A stretch of DNA of 64,000 nucleotides from Rhodopirellula baltica SH 1 (GTDB lineage: Bacteria; Planctomycetota; Planctomycetia; Pirellulales; Pirellulaceae): assembly GCF_000196115.1 (NCBI RefSeq), contig NC_005027.1, positions 3,286,001 to 3,350,000 of the forward strand, in the 5' to 3' direction. Positions within the stretch are counted from its first letter, which is position 1; every line of letters begins with the position of its first letter. A model generated the notes under the pieces. It did not search any database. It saw nothing but the letters and a program-made list of their open reading frames with translations, and had not been told where the DNA came from. The translations under genes and the position numbers were made by a program. Below, piece after piece: positions 19,300 through 28,155 of the stretch.

Positions 19300-21852
19300 A
19301 TGAACGCGATCTGCGGCCCCACCCTCATGCTCACCAAACCGATGCCAGCCCAACCGCGAATCCTGGACAAGGCCGGTTCGGCAAAACCGTTTCTGCGATT
19401 TGCTTTCGCAGCAGCGTGCTGCTTTTCGTTCAGCCCTGAAGCCCGAGCGGAAGTTGATTACGCAACGGAAATCAAACCATTGCTGGCGAAGCGTTGCTAT
19501 TCCTGCCACGGCCCCGATCAGGCCGAAAGTGGGCTGGGACTCCACAATGCTGAAACATCCATCATCGAAGGTGACTCAGGCGAGCGACTGATCGTACCGG
19601 GCGACCCAAACGCCAGCCACTTGCTGGAACGTATTGTCGCTAATGAAGACTACGAATTGATGCCACCAGAAGGAGAACCACTCGGTGAAGCAGAAGTCGA
19701 ACTCATTCGACGTTGGATTGAAGAAGGTGCCACGTTCACCAAGCACTGGGCGTATGAACCAGTGCAGAATGTGACGCCGCCAGACATGTCTGTTGCAATC
19801 CAAAAGCACATCGTGGCCCAGGCCAAATCAAATGACGAACCGCCAAAAATTTCCCCCGTGGTTCAGGATTGGGAAAAGTCGGGACATCCCGTCGATGCAT
19901 TTCTGCTGGACTCACTGCTCGCCTCGGGACTGACACCGAACGCCCCCGCAGATCGCCGAACATTGATTCGCCGGGTGACACTCGATCTGACCGGTTTGCC
20001 GCCAACACCGGAAGAAGTTGCCGATTTCCTTCGCGATACCGCCCCCGACGCTTTCGAGAACCTGATCGAACGCTTGCTGCAGTCGCCTCACTATGGTGAA
20101 CGCTGGGGGCGCCACTGGTTGGACCTGGTCCGTTATGCCGAAACGAATTCGTTCGAACGCGATAACCCCAAACCCAACGCCTGGAAGTATCGCGACTACG
20201 TCATTCGCTCGTTCAATGAAGACAAACCGTACGATCAATTCGTTCGAGAGCAACTTGCAGGTGACCTCCTTGATGATGTCACCACCGAATCACTCACCGC
20301 GACCGGCTACTATCGATTGGGTATTTGGGACGATGAGCCTGCTGACCCATTGCAAGCTCGCTACGACGAACTGGACGACTTGGTCGCGGTGACAGGTCAG
20401 ACCTTCCTCGGTTTGACGATCAATTGCGCGCGTTGCCACGATCACAAGATCGATCCGATTCCGCAAACAGACTACTACGGCATGTTGGCTTTTTTCGCCG
20501 ACGTCAGTCGTTACGGAACCCGAGGTGACCAAACATCCAACAACCAAATCGACGTTTCCGATCCAGCGCTGAACGAAGCGTACGCGAAACTGGATGCCGA
20601 ACAACGCAAGCTGGAAGAAGAAGCAACCCAAATCGAACAAGACGGCATCACTAAAATGTCGGCTCCCGATCAACGTGCAACAGAAGGCCCCAAGCGACAA
20701 CGCGAACGCATTTTGAAAAAGAAACTGCGTCCGCTGCTCTCAAAGGAACAACGCAAGCGATACGACGAAATCAAAGCGGCACTGAAGCTTGTCACGGAAA
20801 AACGCAATGACCTTCCAGATCGCGAGCAAGTCCTCGGGCTCGGCAAACTGCGTCCTATCGAGGAAACGTTTCTGCTATTCCGCGGCAACCCTCACTCACC
20901 AACCGATCCCGTCACGCCGCGTTTCCCAGAGATTTTCAAAGAGACTGCACCAGAAATGACGCCGGACGAACGCCGTCGTGTTTTCGCGGATTGGGTGACC
21001 AGTTCCGACAACCGGTTGTCCTCTCGGGTGATGGCGAACCGAGTTTGGCAGCACCACTTCGGGCGAGGCATTGTCCGCTCGCCAAACAACTTCGGCGGTC
21101 TCGGCGTTCCTCCGACCCATCCTGAACTGCTCGACTACCTTGCAAATCGCTTGGTGGATGGTGGCTGGAAATTGAAGGATCTGCATCGTTTGATTTGCAC
21201 TAGCAAGGCATACCAAATGTCATCCGAGATCAACGAATCATCAAGTTCGATCGATCCGGGCAACGATCTGTTCTGGAGATTCGATTCCAGGAGATTGAGT
21301 GCGGAAGAAGTTCGCGATTCAATCCTGGCGGTCAACGAATCGCTCAATCGTGAGAGTTATGGCCCAAGTTTCTACCCGAGTCTTTCGGCCGAAGTGTTAG
21401 CCGGACAATCCAAACCGGGCCAAGGCTGGGGCGACTCAAGTGAAGCGGAACGCAACCGACGAAGCGTTTACATCCACGTCAAACGATCGTTGCTCACTCC
21501 GCTATTGTCCGCATTCGACTTCCCCGAACCTGACACGACCTGCGAGGCACGCTTCGCAACGCTTCAGCCAGGTCAAGCCATGTCGCTTTTGAACAGTGAT
21601 TTCATCCATGAAGAGGCTGACAAGCTGGCCAAATCAGTCCGCTCCCGATTGGCTGCTGACTCGGATTCCAAGGCATTTGTTGCAGCAGTGATCGAACAAG
21701 TCCTGATGCGTCCGGCTCTCGAAATCGAAATCAAAGAAGGCGTCGATCTTATCGATGAACTGATCGCCAAGTATGAAGTCGGTCCAGAACGAGCCAACGC
21801 GTTGTACGCACTCAGCGTATTGAACTGGAACGAATTCGTCTTCGTTTTCTAG
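19300..21852 (+). CDS. PSCyt1-PSCyt2-PSD1 planctomycete cytochrome protein (DUF1549/DUF1553)
   Basis: 850 residues. A signal-like segment ends near AEVDYATEIKPLL. The planctomycete cytochrome C domain PSCyt1 follows, with a haem motif RCYSCHGPD (about 64-72). PSCyt2/DUF1549 covers about 190-390, with RRVTLDLTGLPPTPEEV and a second CXXCH in NCARCHDHK. PSD1/DUF1553 covers about 560-820 (LSSRVMANRVWQHHFGRGIV). The family is massively expanded in planctomycetes and often paired with a DUF1501 sulfatase-like partner; no such partner is here. It is probably periplasmic or extracellular, with an unknown electron-transfer or degradative role. It ends tail to tail with the hydrolase gene, overlapping it by four bases. 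The start could also be a later ATG (MLTKPM or MPAQPR). Confidence 0.93.
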   Translation: MNAICGPTLMLTKPMPAQPRILDKAGSAKPFLRFAFAAACCFSFSPEARAEVDYATEIKPLLAKRCYSCHGPDQAESGLGLHNAETSIIEGDSGERLIVPGDPNASHLLERIVANEDYELMPPEGEPLGEAEVELIRRWIEEGATFTKHWAYEPVQNVTPPDMSVAIQKHIVAQAKSNDEPPKISPVVQDWEKSGHPVDAFLLDSLLASGLTPNAPADRRTLIRRVTLDLTGLPPTPEEVADFLRDTAPDAFENLIERLLQSPHYGERWGRHWLDLVRYAETNSFERDNPKPNAWKYRDYVIRSFNEDKPYDQFVREQLAGDLLDDVTTESLTATGYYRLGIWDDEPADPLQARYDELDDLVAVTGQTFLGLTINCARCHDHKIDPIPQTDYYGMLAFFADVSRYGTRGDQTSNNQIDVSDPALNEAYAKLDAEQRKLEEEATQIEQDGITKMSAPDQRATEGPKRQRERILKKKLRPLLSKEQRKRYDEIKAALKLVTEKRNDLPDREQVLGLGKLRPIEETFLLFRGNPHSPTDPVTPRFPEIFKETAPEMTPDERRRVFADWVTSSDNRLSSRVMANRVWQHHFGRGIVRSPNNFGGLGVPPTHPELLDYLANRLVDGGWKLKDLHRLICTSKAYQMSSEINESSSSIDPGNDLFWRFDSRRLSAEEVRDSILAVNESLNRESYGPSFYPSLSAEVLAGQSKPGQGWGDSSEAERNRRSVYIHVKRSLLTPLLSAFDFPEPDTTCEARFATLQPGQAMSLLNSDFIHEEADKLAKSVRSRLAADSDSKAFVAAVIEQVLMRPALEIEIKEGVDLIDELIAKYEVGPERANALYALSVLNWNEFVFVF

Positions 21853-22709
21853 CGATGACGGTTTAGAAAAGCCGCCGCGGTATCGGCAACCAAGATCGCA
21901 TCCCCGGGGTGCCGGATCAAAAGATGATCTGCCCCGGAAAGAGTGATCACGCTGCATCCGGGTTGATCGTTTTCGCTGCTGATCAAACTTGAGATTCTTA
22001 AAGCATGGTCGTATCCAACGGTCTCATCCGTGGGCGAATGGAATGCGATGACCTGGGCACGTACCTTCGGCAATTGGTCGGCGAGTTGATGCGTTCGAAA
22101 ATCGTCTAGCATCTCGCGACGTATCATCCAGCGACGACCGCCGATCTCAACCTCACCCGTTCCTTCTTCTTGGATCTTGGGATTCATTCGATCCAGCAAG
22201 TTGGCCAGATGGACCGTATCACTGGGTGCGGCGATGGCAACAACGGCTTTCAAGGTTTTCGGTCGAGCCACTTCATCAGAAGCAACCGCAAGCGAAGCGG
22301 CGCCACCGAAGCTGTGCCCAATAAGACCAGTCACCGACCCCAACTCGGATTCGGCAAACTGAATCGCGGACCTCAAATCAGCTTGATTTGAAGTGAAATG
22401 CGTGCGAGAAAAATCGCCGTCGCTTCCGCCCAAACCGGTCATGTCGAATCGCAGAACGTTAACGCCCAATTCCGCCAAGCGTCGCGAAATTCTTGCGATG
22501 GCCTTCAAATCCTTGCTGCAGGTGAAGCAATGACTGAAAACGGCCACGGGGGAATCGGCAAGCAATTCGCCCGTCAATCGTTCCCGAGGTCGATCGACGA
22601 TCCCCGCCAACTCGAAGCCGTTGCCGCCACTAAAACGCACCCGATAGGAATGGCGTTCAAAAGGTCCCTCAACCGGCTCACCGGTCAAAGATCGAATGCC
22701 CGAACTCAC
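21849..22709 (-). CDS. Alpha/beta hydrolase
   Basis: 286 residues with a full alpha/beta hydrolase triad: nucleophile Ser in IGHSFGGAA, acid in HSPTDETVGYD and His in SGADHLL. The oxyanion region is VFSHCFTCSKD, where Cys residues replace the usual HG. This pattern (SHCFTCSKDL) is seen in OsmC-associated or esterase-like hydrolases. It probably acts on small esters in the cytoplasm, with unknown substrate. The start overlaps the end of the flotillin gene by ATGA, so the two are likely cotranslated. Confidence 0.85.
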   Translation of the reverse strand: MSSGIRSLTGEPVEGPFERHSYRVRFSGGNGFELAGIVDRPRERLTGELLADSPVAVFSHCFTCSKDLKAIARISRRLAELGVNVLRFDMTGLGGSDGDFSRTHFTSNQADLRSAIQFAESELGSVTGLIGHSFGGAASLAVASDEVARPKTLKAVVAIAAPSDTVHLANLLDRMNPKIQEEGTGEVEIGGRRWMIRREMLDDFRTHQLADQLPKVRAQVIAFHSPTDETVGYDHALRISSLISSENDQPGCSVITLSGADHLLIRHPGDAILVADTAAAFLNRHR

Positions 22710-23743
22710 GCCGAGCCTTCCGCCGCTGCAACACTGGATACGTTTCCGATACGACCGGCTTTAAACGCCTCGGCGAGTGCACGAGGAACATCGGCTTCCG
22801 CCAGAACCAAACGCGAACGGTTTTCGGATACGCGGGCGTTCATCTGTTGCTCAGCAGCAATGGCCTCCGCCCGGCGACGTTCGGCTTGAGCACGGGCGAC
22901 CCGAGTGTCCGCTTCCGCCTGATCGTTCTGCAAACGAGCACCAATATTTTCACCGACATCAATGTCAGCGATATCGATCGAAACGATCTCAAACGCGGTT
23001 TGTGCATCGAGTCCACGCGAAAGAACGACGCGGGTAATCATGTCTGGGTTTTCCAAGACCTTGAAATGCGTCTCAGCGGATCCGATAGAACTGATGATGG
23101 CTTCGCCCACGCGAGCAATCACCGTGTCTTCGGTCGCACCACCGATCAATTGCTCAATGTTTGTCCGAACCGTGACGCGAGTGCGAACACGCAGCTCGAC
23201 ACCATTTTTCGTGATTGCGCTCAACGTTGTTTTGCCACTACGTTTCGGGTCAGGGCAATCGATGACCTTTGGATAGACGCTGGTTTGAACGGCGTCCAAC
23301 ACATCACGACCAGCCAAATCAATCGCCGCCGCCTGATCGAACTCCAAGGGAATCTGGGCTCGGTGAGCAGCAATGATCGCATGGATGACATTCATCACGT
23401 TGCCACCAGCCAGATAGTGAGCCTCCAACCGATGCGTGCTGATTCCATCGCGACGACCGATGTTCAATCCGGCTTGCGCGACCATCACCTTCGCCTGCAC
23501 GATCACGTTTGGATTGACTTTGGTGAAATGCATGCGAATCAAGTTCAGCAATTGCACATCCGCATCAGACATGAATGCCTGAAACCAGAGCTTCCCGTAG
23601 CGAAGGAAAAAGAATCCCAACACCGCAGCAAAGAACAGTGCCAGAAAAACGCCGACGAGCAACAACAACGAACTGGAATTCAATCCGCCCGCAGGATTTT
23701 GTGCAAGCAACTGCCAATCGTGAGTCAGATCAATCATCGCCAT
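22706..23743 (-). CDS. floA: Flotillin-like protein FloA (UPF0365/YqfA family)
   Basis: 345 residues. One membrane segment (about 24-48, SSLLLLVGVFLALFFAAVLGFFFL) precedes a long domain with VNPNVIVQAKVMVAQAGLNI and GGNVMNVIHAIIAAHRAQIPL, both diagnostic of FloA/YqfA. An Ala/Glu-rich helical part (about 270-330) contains NDQAEADTRVARAQAERRRAEA. FloA organises membrane microdomains. In other bacteria it is usually paired with an NfeD-like gene; here its downstream partner is an alpha/beta hydrolase and no NfeD is present. Confidence 0.93.
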   Translation of the reverse strand: MAMIDLTHDWQLLAQNPAGGLNSSSLLLLVGVFLALFFAAVLGFFFLRYGKLWFQAFMSDADVQLLNLIRMHFTKVNPNVIVQAKVMVAQAGLNIGRRDGISTHRLEAHYLAGGNVMNVIHAIIAAHRAQIPLEFDQAAAIDLAGRDVLDAVQTSVYPKVIDCPDPKRSGKTTLSAITKNGVELRVRTRVTVRTNIEQLIGGATEDTVIARVGEAIISSIGSAETHFKVLENPDMITRVVLSRGLDAQTAFEIVSIDIADIDVGENIGARLQNDQAEADTRVARAQAERRRAEAIAAEQQMNARVSENRSRLVLAEADVPRALAEAFKAGRIGNVSSVAAAEGSA

Positions 23744-23875
23744 GTTGTTTTCACTTGGTGAGTCAATTCAAAAACCTGACGCTCCATCCAAAGTTTGATG
23801 ACGGCAGGCGTCCTAATGATAGCAGTTTGCCTATGGGCAAGCGAAGCCGCAGCAAAACCCGATTTCGCCTTGGTC

Positions 23876-24694
23876 CTACGAGTTTTCCGGGGTGCGACCC
23901 GTCCCCAATGCCGGCAGCATCGCGGAAGCGACCAGAAACGCCGAATAGCCTTCTGAAACGAGCCCACGAACGTCCTTCACATTGCGAATCCCACCACCGG
24001 TGATCCAACTCATGTCGCCAAATCGCGAAACGCAATCGGAAAACATTTCGCCACTAGCTGGGCCGGATTCGCTGCCAACCGAGGCGACGTCCAAAAGAAT
24101 TCCTTCGCGAATATTTCGTTTGAGAGCGGCCAAGACCCAATTCGATGCGGTCTCCGGACCAACAAACTGCCCGGCTCGAAAATCCAAACTGAGTGTCAGG
24201 TTCGATGAATTGACGAACTCCAACATTCGGTCCTGCACGTCAAGCGAGTCTGCCGTTTCCGTGGCAATAATCCATCGCAAATTCGATTCATTTGCAATCG
24301 ATCGATTCATGCGACTCAACCATTCCTGGTCCATTCGCGAAATCGAACCGGTCCATCCACTGTCGATCCACAGTGTTTCCTCTTGGCGAATTTCGGTCAC
24401 CAAGGCGAGCAAGGCATCTCGCTGGCGTCCCGTCCCCATCAAGCCATTGAGATCCGCGACATAGAAACGTCGAATTCCAATCGACCGATACCAGTGCAGC
24501 AACGAACATTCGTCGGCGGACAGTCCAGCGATTGGTTGGTACTGCGAACGATTTCCCGCGATGCCATGCACCGCGACGCCATCTTTGAGATCGATGACTC
24601 CGATCAAGCGATCGAGCACCGGCTTCCATTGCTCGTGCAGTTGCTGAGAAAGCGAAGTCAGTCGCTGAGAAAGCGGAGTCCGCGGCGTGCTCAA
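23876..24694 (-). CDS. HisA/HisF-like TIM-barrel protein
   Basis: 272 residues. LIGVIDLKDGVAVHGIAGNRSQYQPI is the first strand and phosphate-loop part of the HisA family, YVADLNGLMG the second, and ITGGGIRNVKDVRGLVSEGYSAFLVASAM the closing phosphate-binding part. Many true HisA catalytic neighbours differ, and it is not in a histidine operon. The pattern fits the COG1411-type HisA relatives known from organisms with tetrahydromethanopterin-linked C1 metabolism, which planctomycetes possess; the link here is inference. The start overlaps the DUF2617-like gene by four bases (ATGA). Confidence 0.75.
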   Translation of the reverse strand: MSTPRTPLSQRLTSLSQQLHEQWKPVLDRLIGVIDLKDGVAVHGIAGNRSQYQPIAGLSADECSLLHWYRSIGIRRFYVADLNGLMGTGRQRDALLALVTEIRQEETLWIDSGWTGSISRMDQEWLSRMNRSIANESNLRWIIATETADSLDVQDRMLEFVNSSNLTLSLDFRAGQFVGPETASNWVLAALKRNIREGILLDVASVGSESGPASGEMFSDCVSRFGDMSWITGGGIRNVKDVRGLVSEGYSAFLVASAMLPALGTGRTPENS

Positions 24695-25266
24695 GCCGAA
24701 GTTGCGTCGGCTTCTGGCAGAGTGAACAACGATTCCACTTTGACGATGGCGTAGTCATCAGGAAATGTGTGGATCGCTTGAATCAGCATGGAACGTCGAC
24801 GCGTTTCAATGTTGACGTAGCTGATGGCCCCGAGTGCCATCCGACCGCTCGAATCAAAACGGTGCAGCAAACCTTCGGTGGGTCCAGTTCCCAATTGCTG
24901 GCCCACCATCCAGAACATCTTCGGATCGACCGTTTCGAGCTGGAAATGAGACCGATAAGACAATCCCGAACGACAAGTCGCTTCTTCCGTTCGGCTTCCC
25001 TTGAGCGATTGTCGAATCAAACAACGACGCGATGGCAAGGGTTGATGAGCACTGGTGGCAACCTCGCAAAGCGTGGTCGCAGGCGAATCAGCACTGGATG
25101 CTGAATTGAACGTGACCACGTGACCGCAATTGGTTACCTCGATCTTGGCATCGTAGCCGTCTCGTTCGATCCTCCGCGTTTGATGCACAACGAGAAGTTC
25201 CGGGTGCAGCGATCGACTGAACAAGTGAAACGCAAGTTCAGCAACTTTTGGGCGAACCGAAAGCAC
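24691..25266 (-). CDS. DUF2617-like protein
   Basis: 191 residues if started at the GTG at 25266 (MLSVRPKVAELAFHLF). The open frame also has a GTG at 25335, but a TATAAT box at 25338-25343 lies right against that codon, so a normal transcript would begin at or after it; I prefer the inner start. The sequence SRSLHPELLVVHQTRRIERDGYDAKIEVT and the closing HTFPDDYAIVKVESLF recall the DUF2617 family of planctomycetes. The function is unknown. It is cotranscribed with the HisA-like gene. Confidence 0.65.
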   Translation of the reverse strand: MLSVRPKVAELAFHLFSRSLHPELLVVHQTRRIERDGYDAKIEVTNCGHVVTFNSASSADSPATTLCEVATSAHQPLPSRRCLIRQSLKGSRTEEATCRSGLSYRSHFQLETVDPKMFWMVGQQLGTGPTEGLLHRFDSSGRMALGAISYVNIETRRRSMLIQAIHTFPDDYAIVKVESLFTLPEADATSA

Positions 25267-25337
25267 GATGAAGAGTCCAAAGAAGAGTTCGTATCTATCT
25301 CGTCGCGAAGATGGCTTCGCGTCGCGGTCAGTCACTC

Positions 25338-25343
25338 ATTATA
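25338..25343 (-). promoter_or_regulatory. Candidate -10 box TATAAT of the DUF2617/HisA-like operon
   Basis: This is a consensus -10 on the minus strand. TTTAGA lies 18 bases upstream as a possible -35. It sits so close to the GTG at 25335 that it argues for a later translation start. Confidence 0.5.
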
Positions 25344-25521
25344 CGCTGTCCGGCTGAACCTTCTAAAGAGCGTTTACGTCTTGACTCGGCAAGAATATCC
25401 TTTCCTTTTGAATGTCACGAATTCATCTTGACATCGCCGTTCCGCCTGATTTGTCGCTCCGACAGAATCCGCCTTGCCACCACTTCCGCAACCCAATGGG
25501 TTGCCACCCGGATTTGCCGCC

Positions 25522-26100
25522 ATGATTTTGGTTATCGATAACTACGACTCATTCACCTACAACCTGGTTCAGCGAATGGGTGAAATCGATCCGTCGGCGG
25601 AAATCCGAGTCCATCGCAATGACGATCTGTCGCCGGACGAGATTGAATCTCTCTCCCCTGAACGGTTACTCATCTCTCCAGGACCGTGCACTCCCACCGA
25701 AGCCGGGGTCAGCGTCGAATGCGTGCGACGGTTCGCGGGCAAGTTTCCGATTTTGGGAGTTTGCCTGGGGCATCAATCAATCGGCGAAGCATTCGGTGCG
25801 ACAATCATTCGTGCCCCCGAGCTGATGCACGGCAAGACGGATGGAATTCATCACGACGATGGCGGCTTGTTTGCGGGACTGACCAATCCATTCACCGCCA
25901 CACGATACCATTCGCTTGTGATTGATCCCGACACCGTCCCAAAAGACTTGGTCGTCGGAGCGTGGACGGACACGGGAGGAAATCGACAAATCATGGGAGT
26001 CCGGCACCGCCAACACAAATTGGAAGGCTGGCAATTTCACCCGGAAAGTTTTTTGACCGAGCCGGGCGTCGAATTGATCAAACGTTTTCTGGCGTGGTGA
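25522..26100 (+). CDS. pabA: Glutamine amidotransferase of para-aminobenzoate/anthranilate synthase
   Basis: 192 residues from MILVIDNYDSFTYNLV, the canonical first strand of PabA/TrpG. Cys in GVCLGHQSIGEAFG is the amidotransferase nucleophile, and WQFHPESFLT supplies the His and Glu. SPGPCTPTEAG is typical. It releases ammonia from glutamine for the chorismate-utilising partner (PabB or TrpE). It stands alone, divergent from the DUF2617/HisA-like pair, so PabA and TrpG cannot be told apart; a single subunit may serve both pathways. The frame extends 16 codons upstream without family match. Confidence 0.9.
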   Translation: MILVIDNYDSFTYNLVQRMGEIDPSAEIRVHRNDDLSPDEIESLSPERLLISPGPCTPTEAGVSVECVRRFAGKFPILGVCLGHQSIGEAFGATIIRAPELMHGKTDGIHHDDGGLFAGLTNPFTATRYHSLVIDPDTVPKDLVVGAWTDTGGNRQIMGVRHRQHKLEGWQFHPESFLTEPGVELIKRFLAW

Positions 26101-26117
26101 ACCAACGTGCGGCTGAC

Positions 26118-26134
26118 TCGAAACGCGGTTTCGA
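26118..26134. repeat. Perfect inverted repeat TCGAAAC-GCG-GTTTCGA between convergent genes
   Basis: The seven-base arms are separated by three bases, in the 85-base gap between pabA and the Nudix gene. It could form a terminator hairpin, although no T-run follows it. Confidence 0.4.
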
Positions 26135-26185
26135 CCGCCTGAAGATTTGGGCGAATCCCGTCAACCGGCCGCCTTTCGTCGCAAT

Positions 26186-26701
26186 TTAAATTTTCTGGAA
26201 CAAGAACGCCTGCAATCCTATCAGCGTTTTCGCATCGCGAATTTGACACGTCTGCACAAGCTTCAATAGCTGATCTCGGTGCATCAATTTGGTCTCGATT
26301 CGCTCAGTCGTCTCAAGCCGTTGCTCCCCAGCGGTGAGGTCTTTGGCGACGACCAAATGCATCAACTCGTTGCCCAACCCGGGTGCCGAATAGAACTCGC
26401 AGGCGACGCTCAAATCACCAGCTTGATAGCCGGTTTCTTCCGCTAATTCGCGAGCCGCTGTCACCAGCACCTCTTCACCGGGATCGCGTGTTCCCGCGGG
26501 CAATTCCAGCAAAGTTTCGCCCACTGCCGGGCGTTCATTTTCGATCATCACCACGGTGTCTTCGTCTACCAATGGCAACAACACCACCGCACCGGGATGC
26601 TGAATGAATTCCCGTCGGTGAGACTGACCATCTCGACCCGGTAGGTCCAAAGCGATGACATCAAAACGACTACCTCGCAACAGGATTTCAGGTTCGGACA
26701 T
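26186..26701 (-). CDS. Nudix hydrolase, ADP-ribose pyrophosphatase type
   Basis: 171 residues. The Nudix box is GTRDPGEEVLVTAARELAEE followed by TGY, matching GX5EX7REUXEEXGU. The N-terminal beta strands (HRREFIQHPGAVVLLPLVD) and the FYSAPGLGNELMHLVVAKDL stretch resemble ADP-ribose pyrophosphatase NudF, which cleaves ADP-ribose to AMP and ribose 5-phosphate. The substrate is not fixed by sequence. It is a single gene converging with pabA. Confidence 0.88.
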   Translation of the reverse strand: MSEPEILLRGSRFDVIALDLPGRDGQSHRREFIQHPGAVVLLPLVDEDTVVMIENERPAVGETLLELPAGTRDPGEEVLVTAARELAEETGYQAGDLSVACEFYSAPGLGNELMHLVVAKDLTAGEQRLETTERIETKLMHRDQLLKLVQTCQIRDAKTLIGLQAFLFQKI

Positions 26702-26901
26702 GGCAACAGCCTTCAGTACGGAATTGATTCATCGTGATCGAAACAAACTTAGAATGTCATCGCCGAGAAAGACGATCTTGGTGACATCGATCGAAACAAT
26801 AGGCAGCCAACCAACAATTCGCAACGAAGCGAAATGCCGGATTGAAACTCCAGAAAACGAAGATCAATCCCCCCAGAGGTGGCGAGGGGCTTCAACCTGA
26901 G

Positions 26902-26907
26902 TATTAT
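26902..26907 (+). promoter_or_regulatory. Candidate -10 box immediately before the GT2 start codon
   Basis: TATTAT ends seven bases before the ATG at 26914. If used, the transcript would begin at or next to the start codon, giving a leaderless mRNA. Confidence 0.4.
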
Positions 26908-26913
26908 ACGCGA

Positions 26914-28155
26914 ATGAACACTTCATCCTCTCCGATCTCGTCGCCGCTGGGCTCGCCAGCGCCGGTCACGTCAGGTTTGTCGGCTGGACTTCAGACCCCT
27001 GAACCGCAACCGAGCCGGCCGGCACCCGGTCAAAATCGCCTCGAAGAAATTTCGGTGGTGATTCCAGCGATGAACGAAGAGGCGTCGTTATCCGAGCTTC
27101 ACGGACGCATTCTCGAAGTTTGTGCAGAACAAAATGTTCGCGTTCAAATCGTCTTCGTGGATGACGGATCGACTGACAAAACTTGGCAGAAAATGGTCTC
27201 GCTATGCGGTACCGCATCGGACCAGTCCCATTCAACGAGTGCATTGCGTTTGCGTCGCAACTTTGGCAAGGCGGCCGCATTGAGTGCTGGCTTTTCCGTC
27301 GCTCGCGGGTCGATTGTCTTCACGATGGATGCGGATCTGCAAGACGACCCGACGGAGATTCCTCGCTTCTTGGAAAAGATCCAAGGCGGACTCGATGTGG
27401 TCAGTGGCTGGAAGCAAACTCGCCACGACCCGTGGCACAAAGTGTTACCCAGCCGAGTCTTCAACGCGTTGGTCAGCTCACTGACTGGCGTTCGGTTGCA
27501 CGATCACAATTGCGGCTTCAAAGCCTATCGCCGAGAAGTCTTGGCCGAAGTCGACCTGTATGGCGAACGTCATCGGTTCATCCCAGTGCTCGCATCCGCC
27601 CGCGGTTTTCGAGTGGGCGAGATTGTTGTCCAGCATCACGCTCGACAACACGGCGTTTCAAAATACGGAGTTTCGCGACTGGTCAAAGGATTTTTGGATC
27701 TACTCAGCATCCACCTCGTGACCGGATACGGTCGCCGACCGCTTCACCTGATCGGAACCGCTGGTTTGCTGTGCTTCGCGGTGGGCTCGGTTGGCATCAC
27801 CTACCTCAGCATCAAATGGGTTTGGTCTCGAATGGGCGACGGCGAAGTCCTGCACCTCCATTCAACCGCAATTTTCTATTACTGCATCCTGGCTGTCCTG
27901 CTTGGTGCCCAGTGTGTCTTGGCTGGCTTGCTCGCAGAGCTGGTGATTTCCGTCGCGGCAGCACGCGATCGCAGAGAAATAATGAACATGAGCGACGCTC
28001 AAACAAATTCCGTATCGAACACTGCCGATAGTTCTCGTCTGCTTCCCAATGCATCGGGATACAGCGTTTCTGATTGGGCTGGCTTAGGCGAACCCAACCA
28101 TCAATCGACTTCGTCGCGTGATGTGGATTCGACGGGGCCGATTCACGATGCGTAA
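26914..28155 (+). CDS. GT2 family glycosyltransferase (polyprenyl-phosphate type) with C-terminal membrane segments
   Basis: 413 residues. After a Ser/Pro-rich N-terminus of about 40 residues comes the GT-A domain: VVIPAMNEEASL, VFVDDGSTDKTW, RRNFGKAAALSAG and the metal-binding FTMDADLQDDP. These match polyprenyl-phosphate glucosyl/mannosyltransferases (GtrB/DPM1-like). Two C-terminal hydrophobic segments (LIGTAGLLCFAVGSVGITYL and FYYCILAVLLGAQCVLAGLL) anchor it. It probably transfers a sugar to polyprenyl phosphate at the inner membrane face. The next gene, a polytopic membrane protein, overlaps by eight bases and could be the lipid-linked-sugar user. Confidence 0.9.
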   Translation: MNTSSSPISSPLGSPAPVTSGLSAGLQTPEPQPSRPAPGQNRLEEISVVIPAMNEEASLSELHGRILEVCAEQNVRVQIVFVDDGSTDKTWQKMVSLCGTASDQSHSTSALRLRRNFGKAAALSAGFSVARGSIVFTMDADLQDDPTEIPRFLEKIQGGLDVVSGWKQTRHDPWHKVLPSRVFNALVSSLTGVRLHDHNCGFKAYRREVLAEVDLYGERHRFIPVLASARGFRVGEIVVQHHARQHGVSKYGVSRLVKGFLDLLSIHLVTGYGRRPLHLIGTAGLLCFAVGSVGITYLSIKWVWSRMGDGEVLHLHSTAIFYYCILAVLLGAQCVLAGLLAELVISVAAARDRREIMNMSDAQTNSVSNTADSSRLLPNASGYSVSDWAGLGEPNHQSTSSRDVDSTGPIHDA

